64,000 bases of DNA from Geobacter sp. AOG1 (GTDB taxonomy: Bacteria > Desulfobacterota > Desulfuromonadia > Geobacterales > Geobacteraceae), in contig NZ_BLIZ01000001.1 in NCBI RefSeq assembly GCF_019972315.1, forward strand, positions 1,128,513 through 1,192,512, in the 5' to 3' direction. The notes under the pieces were generated by a model. The model had not been told where the DNA came from, searched no databases, and saw nothing but the letters and a program-made list of their open reading frames with translations. This document shows, piece by piece, positions 25,416-32,762 of this stretch. Position numbers and translations under genes: made by a program. The first letter of the stretch is position 1. Each line of letters begins with the position of its first letter.

Positions 25416-27283
25416 AACTCTACCTCGCCCTCATACTCATCCTCCCCCTCCTCGGGGGGACGGTGAACGCCCTCTTCGGCCGCAGGCTGCCGCGCCGCCT
25501 GGGGGAAGCCCTCGCCTGCGGCGTGGTGTGGGGGGCGTTCGGCTGCGGGGTTGCGGCCTTTACCGCCTACCAGGGACCGGTGACGGTAGAGCTCGCTTCT
25601 TGGCTGGCGGCATTCGACTTCCGGGCTCCCATTACCCTCTATCTCGACCCCTTGTCGCTGGTGATGGTCCTGATGATCACCTTCGTCTGCGGCCTGATCC
25701 ACGTCTACGCCGTCGGCTACATGGCCGGCGATCCCGGCTACGCCCGCTTCTTCGCGCTCCTCAACCTGTTCGTCTTCGCCATGCTCGTGCTGGTGCTGTC
25801 GGAAAACCTGCCGCTCCTCTACCTTGGATGGGAGGGAGTAGGCTTCTGCTCCTACGCCCTCATCGGCTTCTGGTACCGGGAGGAGAAGAACGCCACCGCT
25901 GGCCGCAAGGCGTTCATCGTGACGAGGATCGGCGACACCGCCTTCGGCATCGCCATCGTCTGGATGTTCCAGCTCTTCAACACGGTCTCCATCACCGAAC
26001 TGAACGGCATGGGGGTCCCCGTGCCTGCCGGGGTGATCACCGGCCTCGGCCTGCTCCTCCTCGTGGGCGCCATGGGGAAATCGGCCCAGCTCCCCCTCAC
26101 CGTCTGGCTCCCGGATGCCATGGCCGGCCCCACGCCGGTCTCCGCCCAGATCCACGCCGCCACCATGGTGACCGCCGGGGTCTATCTCCTCGCCCGGATG
26201 TTTCCCCTCATCGGCACGTCGGCCACGGTCCAGGCGGCCATCGCCTTGACCGGCGGCCTCACCGCCTTCTATGCCGCCACCTGCGCCCTGGCCCAGCGGG
26301 ACCTGAAACGGGTGCTGGCATATTCGACCATCAGTCAGATCGGCTTCATGATGCTCGGGGTCGGCTGCGGCGCCATCACCGCCGCCACCTTCCACCTGCT
26401 GGTCCACGCCTTCTTCAAGGCGCTCCTCTTCCTGGGGGCCGGCTGCGTCATCACCGCCCTCCACCACGAACAGGACATCTTCCGGATGGGAGGGCTGCGC
26501 ACGAGCCTACCGCGCACCTACTGGCCGTTCCTGGCCGGCGCCCTCTGCCTCGCCGGAGTCCCCCTCACGGGGGGCTTCTTCAGCAAGGACGCCATCCTCA
26601 TGACGGCCTGGGCGAAGGGGGGGCTCCTCTATGGCGGGCTCTACCTGCTGGGACTCCTCACCGCACTCCTCACCTCCATCTACACCTTCCGGATGGTTTA
26701 CCTGGTGTTCGGAGGGGAGGGGGCGCATCCCCACCCCCTGCCGCGGGTCATGGAGCCAATGCTCATCCCCCTTGCCCTGCTCGGGCTTTTCGGCGGTCTT
26801 CTCAACTTGCCGGAATATGCGGGGAGGGGGTGGCTCGGGGAATTCCTTGCGACGGCCTTCCGGCAGGGGGGCGCAACGGTTTCCCACGGTGAGGAACTGA
26901 TTCTCCAAGGAATAGCGGCGCTGGTGGCGCTGGCCGGCCTCGCCGCGGCCCGTTACCGGTACGGCGGAGCTCGGCGTGCCGAGCGGCTTGCGGCGGCGGA
27001 AGCGGAGCCGGCGGGAGTAACGGCGTTCCTCCTCAACGGCTGGTACCTGGACGATCTCTACCGGCATCTCTTCATCCGCCCCTACGAGGCCCTTTCCCGC
27101 TTCCTCTGGGTACGGGTGGACGAAGGGGTGATCGACGACTCCCTCGACCGGCTGGCGGACGGTTTCGGCAGGACCGGCCAGGGGCTTGGCAGCTGGACCA
27201 CGGGCCGGGTATCGCTCTATATCACGTGCTTCGCGGCGGGGTTGGCGCTGATCCTGGGGTGGCTGGCATGGGTGGTGTTCTGA
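25412..27283 (+). CDS. nuoL: NADH-quinone oxidoreductase subunit L
   Basis: Large antiporter-like proton pump subunit, 623 residues with about 15 helices. Signature blocks include FLGWEGVGFCSYALIGFWY-type sequence near residue 140, GKSAQLPLTVWLPDAMAGPTPVSA, and a C-terminal amphipathic region with the final helix AAGLALILGWLAW. The family Lys and Glu of the proton path lie in these blocks. Coupled by ATGA to nuoK. Confidence 0.95.
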   Translation: MKLYLALILILPLLGGTVNALFGRRLPRRLGEALACGVVWGAFGCGVAAFTAYQGPVTVELASWLAAFDFRAPITLYLDPLSLVMVLMITFVCGLIHVYAVGYMAGDPGYARFFALLNLFVFAMLVLVLSENLPLLYLGWEGVGFCSYALIGFWYREEKNATAGRKAFIVTRIGDTAFGIAIVWMFQLFNTVSITELNGMGVPVPAGVITGLGLLLLVGAMGKSAQLPLTVWLPDAMAGPTPVSAQIHAATMVTAGVYLLARMFPLIGTSATVQAAIALTGGLTAFYAATCALAQRDLKRVLAYSTISQIGFMMLGVGCGAITAATFHLLVHAFFKALLFLGAGCVITALHHEQDIFRMGGLRTSLPRTYWPFLAGALCLAGVPLTGGFFSKDAILMTAWAKGGLLYGGLYLLGLLTALLTSIYTFRMVYLVFGGEGAHPHPLPRVMEPMLIPLALLGLFGGLLNLPEYAGRGWLGEFLATAFRQGGATVSHGEELILQGIAALVALAGLAAARYRYGGARRAERLAAAEAEPAGVTAFLLNGWYLDDLYRHLFIRPYEALSRFLWVRVDEGVIDDSLDRLADGFGRTGQGLGSWTTGRVSLYITCFAAGLALILGWLAWVVF

Positions 27284-27424
27284 ACAAGGAGAGGGCCATT
27301 GCGGAAGATGACGACTTGCTCATCCCCCGCTTCTACCTGGTCAGCGGGCTTTTCGGGGACGGTTGCGTGACGGGGCAGACGCAATGAAATCCTGGAACAC
27401 TGAAGTGTAGGAGCTGGGTGAGTC

Positions 27425-28099
27425 ATGACAAAGTTGGTTGAAACATGGACAAACGCCACGAAGGCTGCCGGAGCCCGCTGGCCGGCGATCTTTGCGTTGC
27501 TGGCTCTCGGGGGGCTGTATGCGGCACTGCCCTCTTCCCTGCTTATCGGCGGTTCGCGCTGGCTGCTTTTGGCGGTGGTTTCGGTGCTTATCGTCCCTGC
27601 GTTGGTCAGCCACTACAAAGGGGCTCACACAGCGAACCAGGTCCTGGGCTATGTCCTGAACGGCGTGGTAACGGCAGCAATGATAGCGTCACTGGCACTG
27701 CTGATACGAGCGCTGCCTCTGCATCTGGAAAAGCCGCAGGAGCTACTGCAATCTGCAGCGGCGCTCTGGCTGGCCAATATTCTGGTTTTCGCCTCGTGGT
27801 ACTGGCGGCTCGATGCGGGTGGACCCCATAAACGGGCGCAACGGGCAGGCCACACAAGGGGGGCTTTCCTTTTTCCCCAGATGACACTGGCGCCGGACAA
27901 GAAGCATGGGGCGGGCTTTCAGGAGTGGTCACCAAATTTCGTGGATTACCTCTTTCTGGCCTTCAATACCTCCACGGCCTTCTCCCCGACGGATGTTCCG
28001 GTCCTGACCCGTTGGGCGAAAGTTCTGATGATGCTGCAGTCGCTCATCTCCCTGCTGGTGATTGCTCTTCTTGCGGCACGGGCGGTGAACATCCTGTGA
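27425..28099 (+). CDS. DUF1345-like integral membrane protein
   Basis: A 224-residue protein with five predicted transmembrane helices. The C-terminal segment FNTSTAFSPTDVPVLTRWAKVLMMLQSLIS is typical of the DUF1345 family, whose function is not known. It lies between nuoL and nuoM, in the place where some bacteria carry other accessory genes, and is transcribed in the same direction. The 140 bp before it contain no gene I can support. GAGCTGGGTGAGTC precedes the ATG; the RBS is weak. Confidence 0.78.
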   Translation: MTKLVETWTNATKAAGARWPAIFALLALGGLYAALPSSLLIGGSRWLLLAVVSVLIVPALVSHYKGAHTANQVLGYVLNGVVTAAMIASLALLIRALPLHLEKPQELLQSAAALWLANILVFASWYWRLDAGGPHKRAQRAGHTRGAFLFPQMTLAPDKKHGAGFQEWSPNFVDYLFLAFNTSTAFSPTDVPVLTRWAKVLMMLQSLISLLVIALLAARAVNIL

Positions 28100-28133
28100 A
28101 AGAGCGACTGACCATGAACAACGAAGGTAACCC

Positions 28134-29627
28134 ATGGCGATGAACTACCCCATTCTCACGATCCTCATCTTCCTTCCCCTGGCGGGGGCCCTCGCCCTGG
28201 TGCCGTTCTGGCGGCGGGAGCGGTGGGCGAAGGGGATTGCCATGGGCTGCGCCGTGGTTGAGCTTGCGCTGGCGGGACGGCTCCTGTTCGCTGCAGCGGG
28301 ACTGCCGGCGGCTTCAGGTGCGCCGGGGGGGTACTTCCTCTGGGAGGATCATGTCTGGATCGAGCGGTTCGGCATCCGCTACACCCTGGGGATGGACGGT
28401 ATCAGTCTTCTCATGGTGGCGCTCACCGCCTTTATCACCCTCCTCGCCATGCTCGTCTCCTGGCGGGGGATCAGGGAACGGGTGCCGCTCCACTACCTCA
28501 TGCTCCTCGTCATGGAGAGCGGCATCATGGGGGTCTTCCTGGCCCAGGACCTGTTCCTTTTCTACCTCTTCTGGGAGGTGATGCTGATCCCCATGTTCTT
28601 CCTCATCGGCATCTGGGGGCACGGCCGGCGCATCTACTCGGCGGTCAAGTTCTTCATCTATACCATGGCCGGCTCCCTCCTCATGCTCCTTGCCATCATC
28701 GGCATCTACCTCATCCACGGCGCCCGAGGGGGGAACTACACCTTTGCCCTCCACGACCTCATCGGCACCCCCCTTGATCCCGGCACCGCTCTCTGGCTCT
28801 TCGCCGCCTTCCTCTTTGCCTTCGCCATCAAGGTGCCCGTGTTCCCTCTCCACACCTGGCTTCCCGACGCCCATACCGATGCTCCCACCGCCGGCAGCGT
28901 GATCCTGGCCGGGCTGCTCCTGAAGACCGGTGCCTACGGTCTGATCCGTTTCGGCTACCCCCTCTTTCCCACGGCGGCCAAGGCGGTGACCCCGCTCCTC
29001 CTGACCCTGGCCGTCATCGGCATCGTCTACGGTTCCTGGGTCGCCTATGCCCAGGAAGACATGAAGCGGCTCGTCGCCTATTCCAGCGTCGGCCACATGG
29101 GATTCGTGGCCCTCGGTATCGCCGTCTGGTCCCCCGTGGCGCTCTCCGGCGCCGTATTGCAGATGGTGAACCACGGCATAACCACCGGCGCCCTCTTCGC
29201 CCTGGTGGGGATGCTTGACGAGCGGACCGACACCCGGGAGATTTCTGCCTATGGTGGGCTCTGGGGTAAGGTTCCGCTGCTCGCCTTCTTCTTTCTCCTC
29301 TTCTCCATGGCGTCGGCGGGGCTGCCGGGACTCAACAACTTCGTCGGCGAGTTCCTCATCCTGGCCGGGGCCTTCCGGGTCACCCCCGTGGCGGTGGTAA
29401 TCGCCTTCGTCGGCATCGTCTTGCCACTCATCTATACTGTCCGGCTGGTGCAGCAGCTGCTTTTTGTGGAAGAGCGCCGTCCCCTTACCCTCCCCGACCT
29501 TTCGCTCCGGGAGGGGGCGATCCTTGCGGTGCTGGCGCTGACAGCCGTCTACCTGGGGGTCCATCCTGCGCCGCTCCTCGGCCTGCTCAAGGTGTCGGTG
29601 GCGCTGCTGACGGGAGGGCTGCCATGA
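28134..29627 (+). CDS. nuoM: NADH-quinone oxidoreductase subunit M
   Basis: Antiporter-like proton pump subunit, 497 residues with 14 or so helices. It has LFYLFWEVMLIPMFFLIGIWG (with the conserved Glu) and KVPVFPLHTWLPDAHTDAPTAGS (with the conserved Lys). It is preceded by AAGGTAACCC and overlaps nuoN by ATGA. Confidence 0.95.
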   Translation: MAMNYPILTILIFLPLAGALALVPFWRRERWAKGIAMGCAVVELALAGRLLFAAAGLPAASGAPGGYFLWEDHVWIERFGIRYTLGMDGISLLMVALTAFITLLAMLVSWRGIRERVPLHYLMLLVMESGIMGVFLAQDLFLFYLFWEVMLIPMFFLIGIWGHGRRIYSAVKFFIYTMAGSLLMLLAIIGIYLIHGARGGNYTFALHDLIGTPLDPGTALWLFAAFLFAFAIKVPVFPLHTWLPDAHTDAPTAGSVILAGLLLKTGAYGLIRFGYPLFPTAAKAVTPLLLTLAVIGIVYGSWVAYAQEDMKRLVAYSSVGHMGFVALGIAVWSPVALSGAVLQMVNHGITTGALFALVGMLDERTDTREISAYGGLWGKVPLLAFFFLLFSMASAGLPGLNNFVGEFLILAGAFRVTPVAVVIAFVGIVLPLIYTVRLVQQLLFVEERRPLTLPDLSLREGAILAVLALTAVYLGVHPAPLLGLLKVSVALLTGGLP

Positions 29628-31033
29628 CGGTCACCGAGCTCTGGACCGTAATGCCGCTTCTGATTGTCGCCTGCGGCAGCGTGCTGGTGCTGCTCATAGG
29701 GGCTGTTGCGCCAGGGCGTCATCTGACCACGGTGGCGGTAACCACCTGTCTCGGCGCCGCCCTCTGGACAGTGCAGTTTCCTCCCGTGGCGGCTGCCCCC
29801 CAGCTCGGGGTGGCTCTGACTTCGCTGGCGCGCATCTTCACGGTCCTTTTCGCCCTTGCCGGGGCGGCCACGCTCCTCCTTTCCCGCGACTTCAACGAAC
29901 GACGCGGCATCCGGGGTGAGGAGTACCCGGCTACCATCCTCTTCGCCCTGTTCGGCATGGCGGTGCTTGCCGCCGCTACCACGCTCCTCACCCTCTTCCT
30001 CGGTCTGGAGGCGCTCACCTTTGCTTTCTATATTCTGGTAGCCATGGACACCGACAGCAACAGGGCGGCCGAGGCGGGTCTCAAGTACCTGCTTCTTGGC
30101 GCCATCTCCGCCGCCTTCCTCGCCTTCGGCATCGCCCTTATCTACGCTGCCACCGGTACGTTGGAGATAGTGCCGGCCATGGCGGGGGCGGCACGGAGCG
30201 TTGCCGGCCGCCCTCTGGCACTTGCCGGCTGGGGGCTCATCCTGGCGGGGGCCGCCTTCAAGATATCCCTGGTGCCGGCCCACCTCTGGACCCCGGATGT
30301 CTACCAGGGAGGACCCCCACCGGTGGTCGCCTTCCTCTCCACCGGTTCCAAGGGGGCGGCCGTCCTCTTCCTCATTGCCCTTCTCCAGCCGGCCGGCCTC
30401 ATTCCGGCGCTGCATACCCCCCTCTGGTGGCTCGCCCTTCTCTCCATGGCGGTGGGGAATCTGGCGGCACTTCGCCAGCAGAGCATCAAGCGGCTCCTGG
30501 CCTATTCCTCCATCGCCCAGATGGGGTACGTTGCCCTGGCGCTCCTCACCGGCAGTCGGGAAGGGTACGGGGCGGCGGCTTTCTACGTGGTGCTCTACAC
30601 CGCCATGAACCTGTCCGCCTTCGGCGCCATCGCCTCCCTGAGTGGCAAGGACGACCTGGAAACCATCGAGGAGTACCGCGGCCTCGGCTATGCACGGCCC
30701 TTTACCGCCGGCGTCCTGGCTCTCGCCCTCTTCGCCCTGGCGGGGATTCCCCCTACCGCCGGTTTTATGGGCAAATTCTTTATCTTCGCCGCCGCCCTTC
30801 GAGGGGGTGAACCGCTCCTGGCGGTTCTCGGCATCCTCACCGCCGCGGTATCGGTCTACTTCTACCTGCGGGTGGTAGTCAATCTCTACCTCAGCCCCGC
30901 GCTGGCAGAGACTACTGCCAATCGGCCGACCCCGGCCGAGATCGTCCCACTCGCCGCCACCTCCCTCGTCATCCTCGTGCTCGGCATCTATCCCGCACCC
31001 CTTATGGCGATTATCGAAGCGGCCCTTAACTGA
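29624..31033 (+). CDS. nuoN: NADH-quinone oxidoreductase subunit N
   Basis: Third antiporter-like subunit, 469 residues. It has LFLGLEALTFAFYILVAM, the KYLLLGAISAAFLAFGIALIY block and FKISLVPAHLWTPDVYQGGP. It is the last gene of the operon; a weak T-rich dyad (around 31036-31058) and the terminator of the convergent gene follow. Confidence 0.95.
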   Translation: MTVTELWTVMPLLIVACGSVLVLLIGAVAPGRHLTTVAVTTCLGAALWTVQFPPVAAAPQLGVALTSLARIFTVLFALAGAATLLLSRDFNERRGIRGEEYPATILFALFGMAVLAAATTLLTLFLGLEALTFAFYILVAMDTDSNRAAEAGLKYLLLGAISAAFLAFGIALIYAATGTLEIVPAMAGAARSVAGRPLALAGWGLILAGAAFKISLVPAHLWTPDVYQGGPPPVVAFLSTGSKGAAVLFLIALLQPAGLIPALHTPLWWLALLSMAVGNLAALRQQSIKRLLAYSSIAQMGYVALALLTGSREGYGAAAFYVVLYTAMNLSAFGAIASLSGKDDLETIEEYRGLGYARPFTAGVLALALFALAGIPPTAGFMGKFFIFAAALRGGEPLLAVLGILTAAVSVYFYLRVVVNLYLSPALAETTANRPTPAEIVPLAATSLVILVLGIYPAPLMAIIEAALN

Positions 31034-31119
31034 TCTTGGATGATCTGTTTTTTTAAGGCCGGTAACGGCGGAAGGGGACGCTCCTCCCGCCGCCAGGCGG
31101 CAGATAATCAAAAAGAAAA

Positions 31120-31139
31120 GGCGGGGATCGCTCCCCGCC
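31120..31139 (-). terminator. Terminator of the HTH regulator gene
   Basis: Eight-bp GC stem GGCGGGGA/TCCCCGCC with loop TCGC, followed on the minus strand by TTTTCTTTTT. It serves the 31170-32087 gene and may also help stop nuoN transcripts. Confidence 0.8.
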
Positions 31140-31169
31140 TCGTGCTGTCTCTCATATACCGTCATTATT

Positions 31170-32087
31170 TCACCTGATCACCACGAACTCCTGCCGTGCC
31201 CGGTCCCACGTGTATCCCTTGCCGCTCCAGATTGCCTCGATGGTCTTCCAGTCAAGGCCGAGCCCTTTCATCTCCTCGGTCAGGTAGTAGGCGGGCATGA
31301 TCTCATTGTCGTCGATCCTGCCGTCCCCATTGGCGTCTGCCCAATGCCGGCCGTTGATTGTCACCTTGCTTGGCCCACCGATGGCCTCCGTGCGGGTCGA
31401 GTCACCACTCTGCAGCACCACCTTGCCGGAAAACGATGCCGCCGAATCGAGAGGGGTGTCGGGGGAAATCTTTACCGTGCAGGAAATGGTGACGGTATCA
31501 CTGCCACCGGGGAGAAGCCATTTCACCTCGCCGCTCGATGGTTGACCTGCTGACGGCTGCGGTGTCGCGTTTACCAGCTGCCAGCCGGCGGGAAGCTGGG
31601 ATCTGACGATGATTCCACCCGTCCCGGCTTCCCGGCGCAGCACCTTGATCTGAACCGGGATGATTTCCCCCGGTGCTCCGAACGTGGGAAGCCAGCGGAC
31701 CGCAGCCGGAGCCGTGGCGATCGGGCGGGTCAGCAGCAGGGCCGCTACCAGGACCACGGTTGCCAGCAGGAGGAGCAGCAGCCAATGACGTCGGTGAGTC
31801 GGTGGTGGTAGGGAGGGCTCTTCTTCCGGTGGTGGTTCTTCCTCCCGGCGCAGAATTTCTTCGAGAGTAACCTCGAGGGCGGCGGCCAGTTTTTCCGCGT
31901 TGTCCCGTTTTATGGTGGGGTAGCGGTTGTTTTCCCAGCGGGAAATGGTGTCGGTTGTCACCCCGACCACGTTTGCCACGTAGAGCTGGGTCAGTTTTTT
32001 CATCTCCCGGATGCTTCTGACGCTGCTTCCGTCGACGGCAACGGCTTGGGCGAGGCTTTTTTCCGGCTTGTCGGTGTTTTCGTTCAT
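31170..32087 (-). CDS. Membrane-anchored XRE-type HTH protein with EF-hand-like segment
   Basis: A 305-residue protein with three parts. Residues about 20-85 are a Cro/CI helix-turn-helix (LTQLYVANVVGVTTDTISRWENN). A Pro/Glu-rich linker leads to one transmembrane helix (about 98-120). The outer part resembles a cohesin-binding beta-sandwich domain (LPTFGAPGEIIPVQIKVLRREAGTGG), and near the C-terminus DANGDGRIDDNE is an EF-hand/dockerin-type calcium loop. The ATG at 32087 is preferred (GGGGA before it) to one at 32096. It is likely a regulator that links a signal outside the inner membrane to DNA. It is divergent from the cytochrome at 32267. Confidence 0.75.
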   Translation of the reverse strand: MNENTDKPEKSLAQAVAVDGSSVRSIREMKKLTQLYVANVVGVTTDTISRWENNRYPTIKRDNAEKLAAALEVTLEEILRREEEPPPEEEPSLPPPTHRRHWLLLLLLATVVLVAALLLTRPIATAPAAVRWLPTFGAPGEIIPVQIKVLRREAGTGGIIVRSQLPAGWQLVNATPQPSAGQPSSGEVKWLLPGGSDTVTISCTVKISPDTPLDSAASFSGKVVLQSGDSTRTEAIGGPSKVTINGRHWADANGDGRIDDNEIMPAYYLTEEMKGLGLDWKTIEAIWSGKGYTWDRARQEFVVIR

Positions 32088-32266
32088 GGTCCCCATTCTA
32101 GCAGAAATAGGGCGAATTCCTTCTTTTTTTTACTGATTGCATGCCTGGTCGGAACCCGACATCGGGTCGCAAATAACCAGATGTCGGTGGCGGAGTGGGG
32201 AAAAGCGTGGTATTTTTTATCGCAATGGATGGCCCATCCAACTTTTTTTACGAAAGGAAACAAATC

Positions 32267-32539
32267 ATGAAAAGAATCATCGCAGCAGTAGCACTCACCC
32301 TGTTCAGTGCCGGCCTGGCCCTTGCCGCCGACACCATCACCCTGCCGGCCAAGAACGGCAACATCACCTTCCCCCACAAGAAACACCAGGAACTTCTGAA
32401 AGACTGCAAGGTCTGCCATGAAAAGGGGCCGGGAAAAATCGAAGGATTCGGCAAGGATTTCGCCCACAAGACCTGCAAGGGGTGTCATGAGACGAAGAAG
32501 CAGGGACCGACGAAGTGCGGGGAATGCCACAAAAAATAA
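32267..32539 (+). CDS. ppcA: PpcA-type triheme cytochrome c7
   Basis: Periplasmic electron shuttle of Geobacter-type extracellular respiration. The 90-residue precursor has a signal peptide ending LALA-ADT. The mature part is 70 residues with haem sites CKVCH, CKGCH and CGECH, extra axial histidines (mature His17, His20, His47) and the segment HEKGPGKIEGFGK shared with characterised PpcA. The ATG at 32267, with AAAGGA upstream, is preferred to an upstream in-frame ATG at 32195. The gene ends in a terminator nearly identical to that of its paralogue at 35959. The symbol denotes family; which Ppc homologue this is cannot be settled here. Confidence 0.85.
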   Translation: MKRIIAAVALTLFSAGLALAADTITLPAKNGNITFPHKKHQELLKDCKVCHEKGPGKIEGFGKDFAHKTCKGCHETKKQGPTKCGECHKK

Positions 32540-32544
32540 GTACG

Positions 32545-32660
32545 GCTTCGTCAAAAGTCCATCTGCGGCGTTGCCTGCCCCGTTCGTCACTGCGGCGTAC
32601 CTAGAGTACGCCTCATTCCTCAAGGGTCAAGCGCCTTGCAGCTGAAGCTTTTTACTGTGC
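32545..32660. repeat. Long imperfect palindrome (intergenic element copy A)
   Basis: Core GGCGTAC-CTAGA-GTACGCC (32594-32612) with imperfect arms extending about 45-50 bp each side and the segment GCGGCGTTGC in the left arm. Same design as the copies in the hyp operon at 51.8-53.7 kb. Confidence 0.65.
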
Positions 32661-32694
32661 CGTAGCGTGCCTTCGGCACGAGGAAAAATCAAAA

Positions 32695-32718
32695 AGGGGT
32701 GGTCGAACGACCGCCCCT
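32695..32718 (+). terminator. Terminator after the ppcA-like gene
   Basis: Eleven-bp stem (32695-32705 with 32708-32718, one T-G pair) followed by TTTTCT. Its sequence closely matches the terminator at 35911-35934. Confidence 0.85.
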
Positions 32719-32762
32719 TTTCTGTTGCGACGGGGGGGTAAAGATAGTATCTTCATGGCCTC

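Noticed and set aside
27268-27387. 39-codon frame in the nuoL-DUF1345 spacer
   Set aside because: Overlaps the nuoL end, no RBS and no family; cannot be supported.
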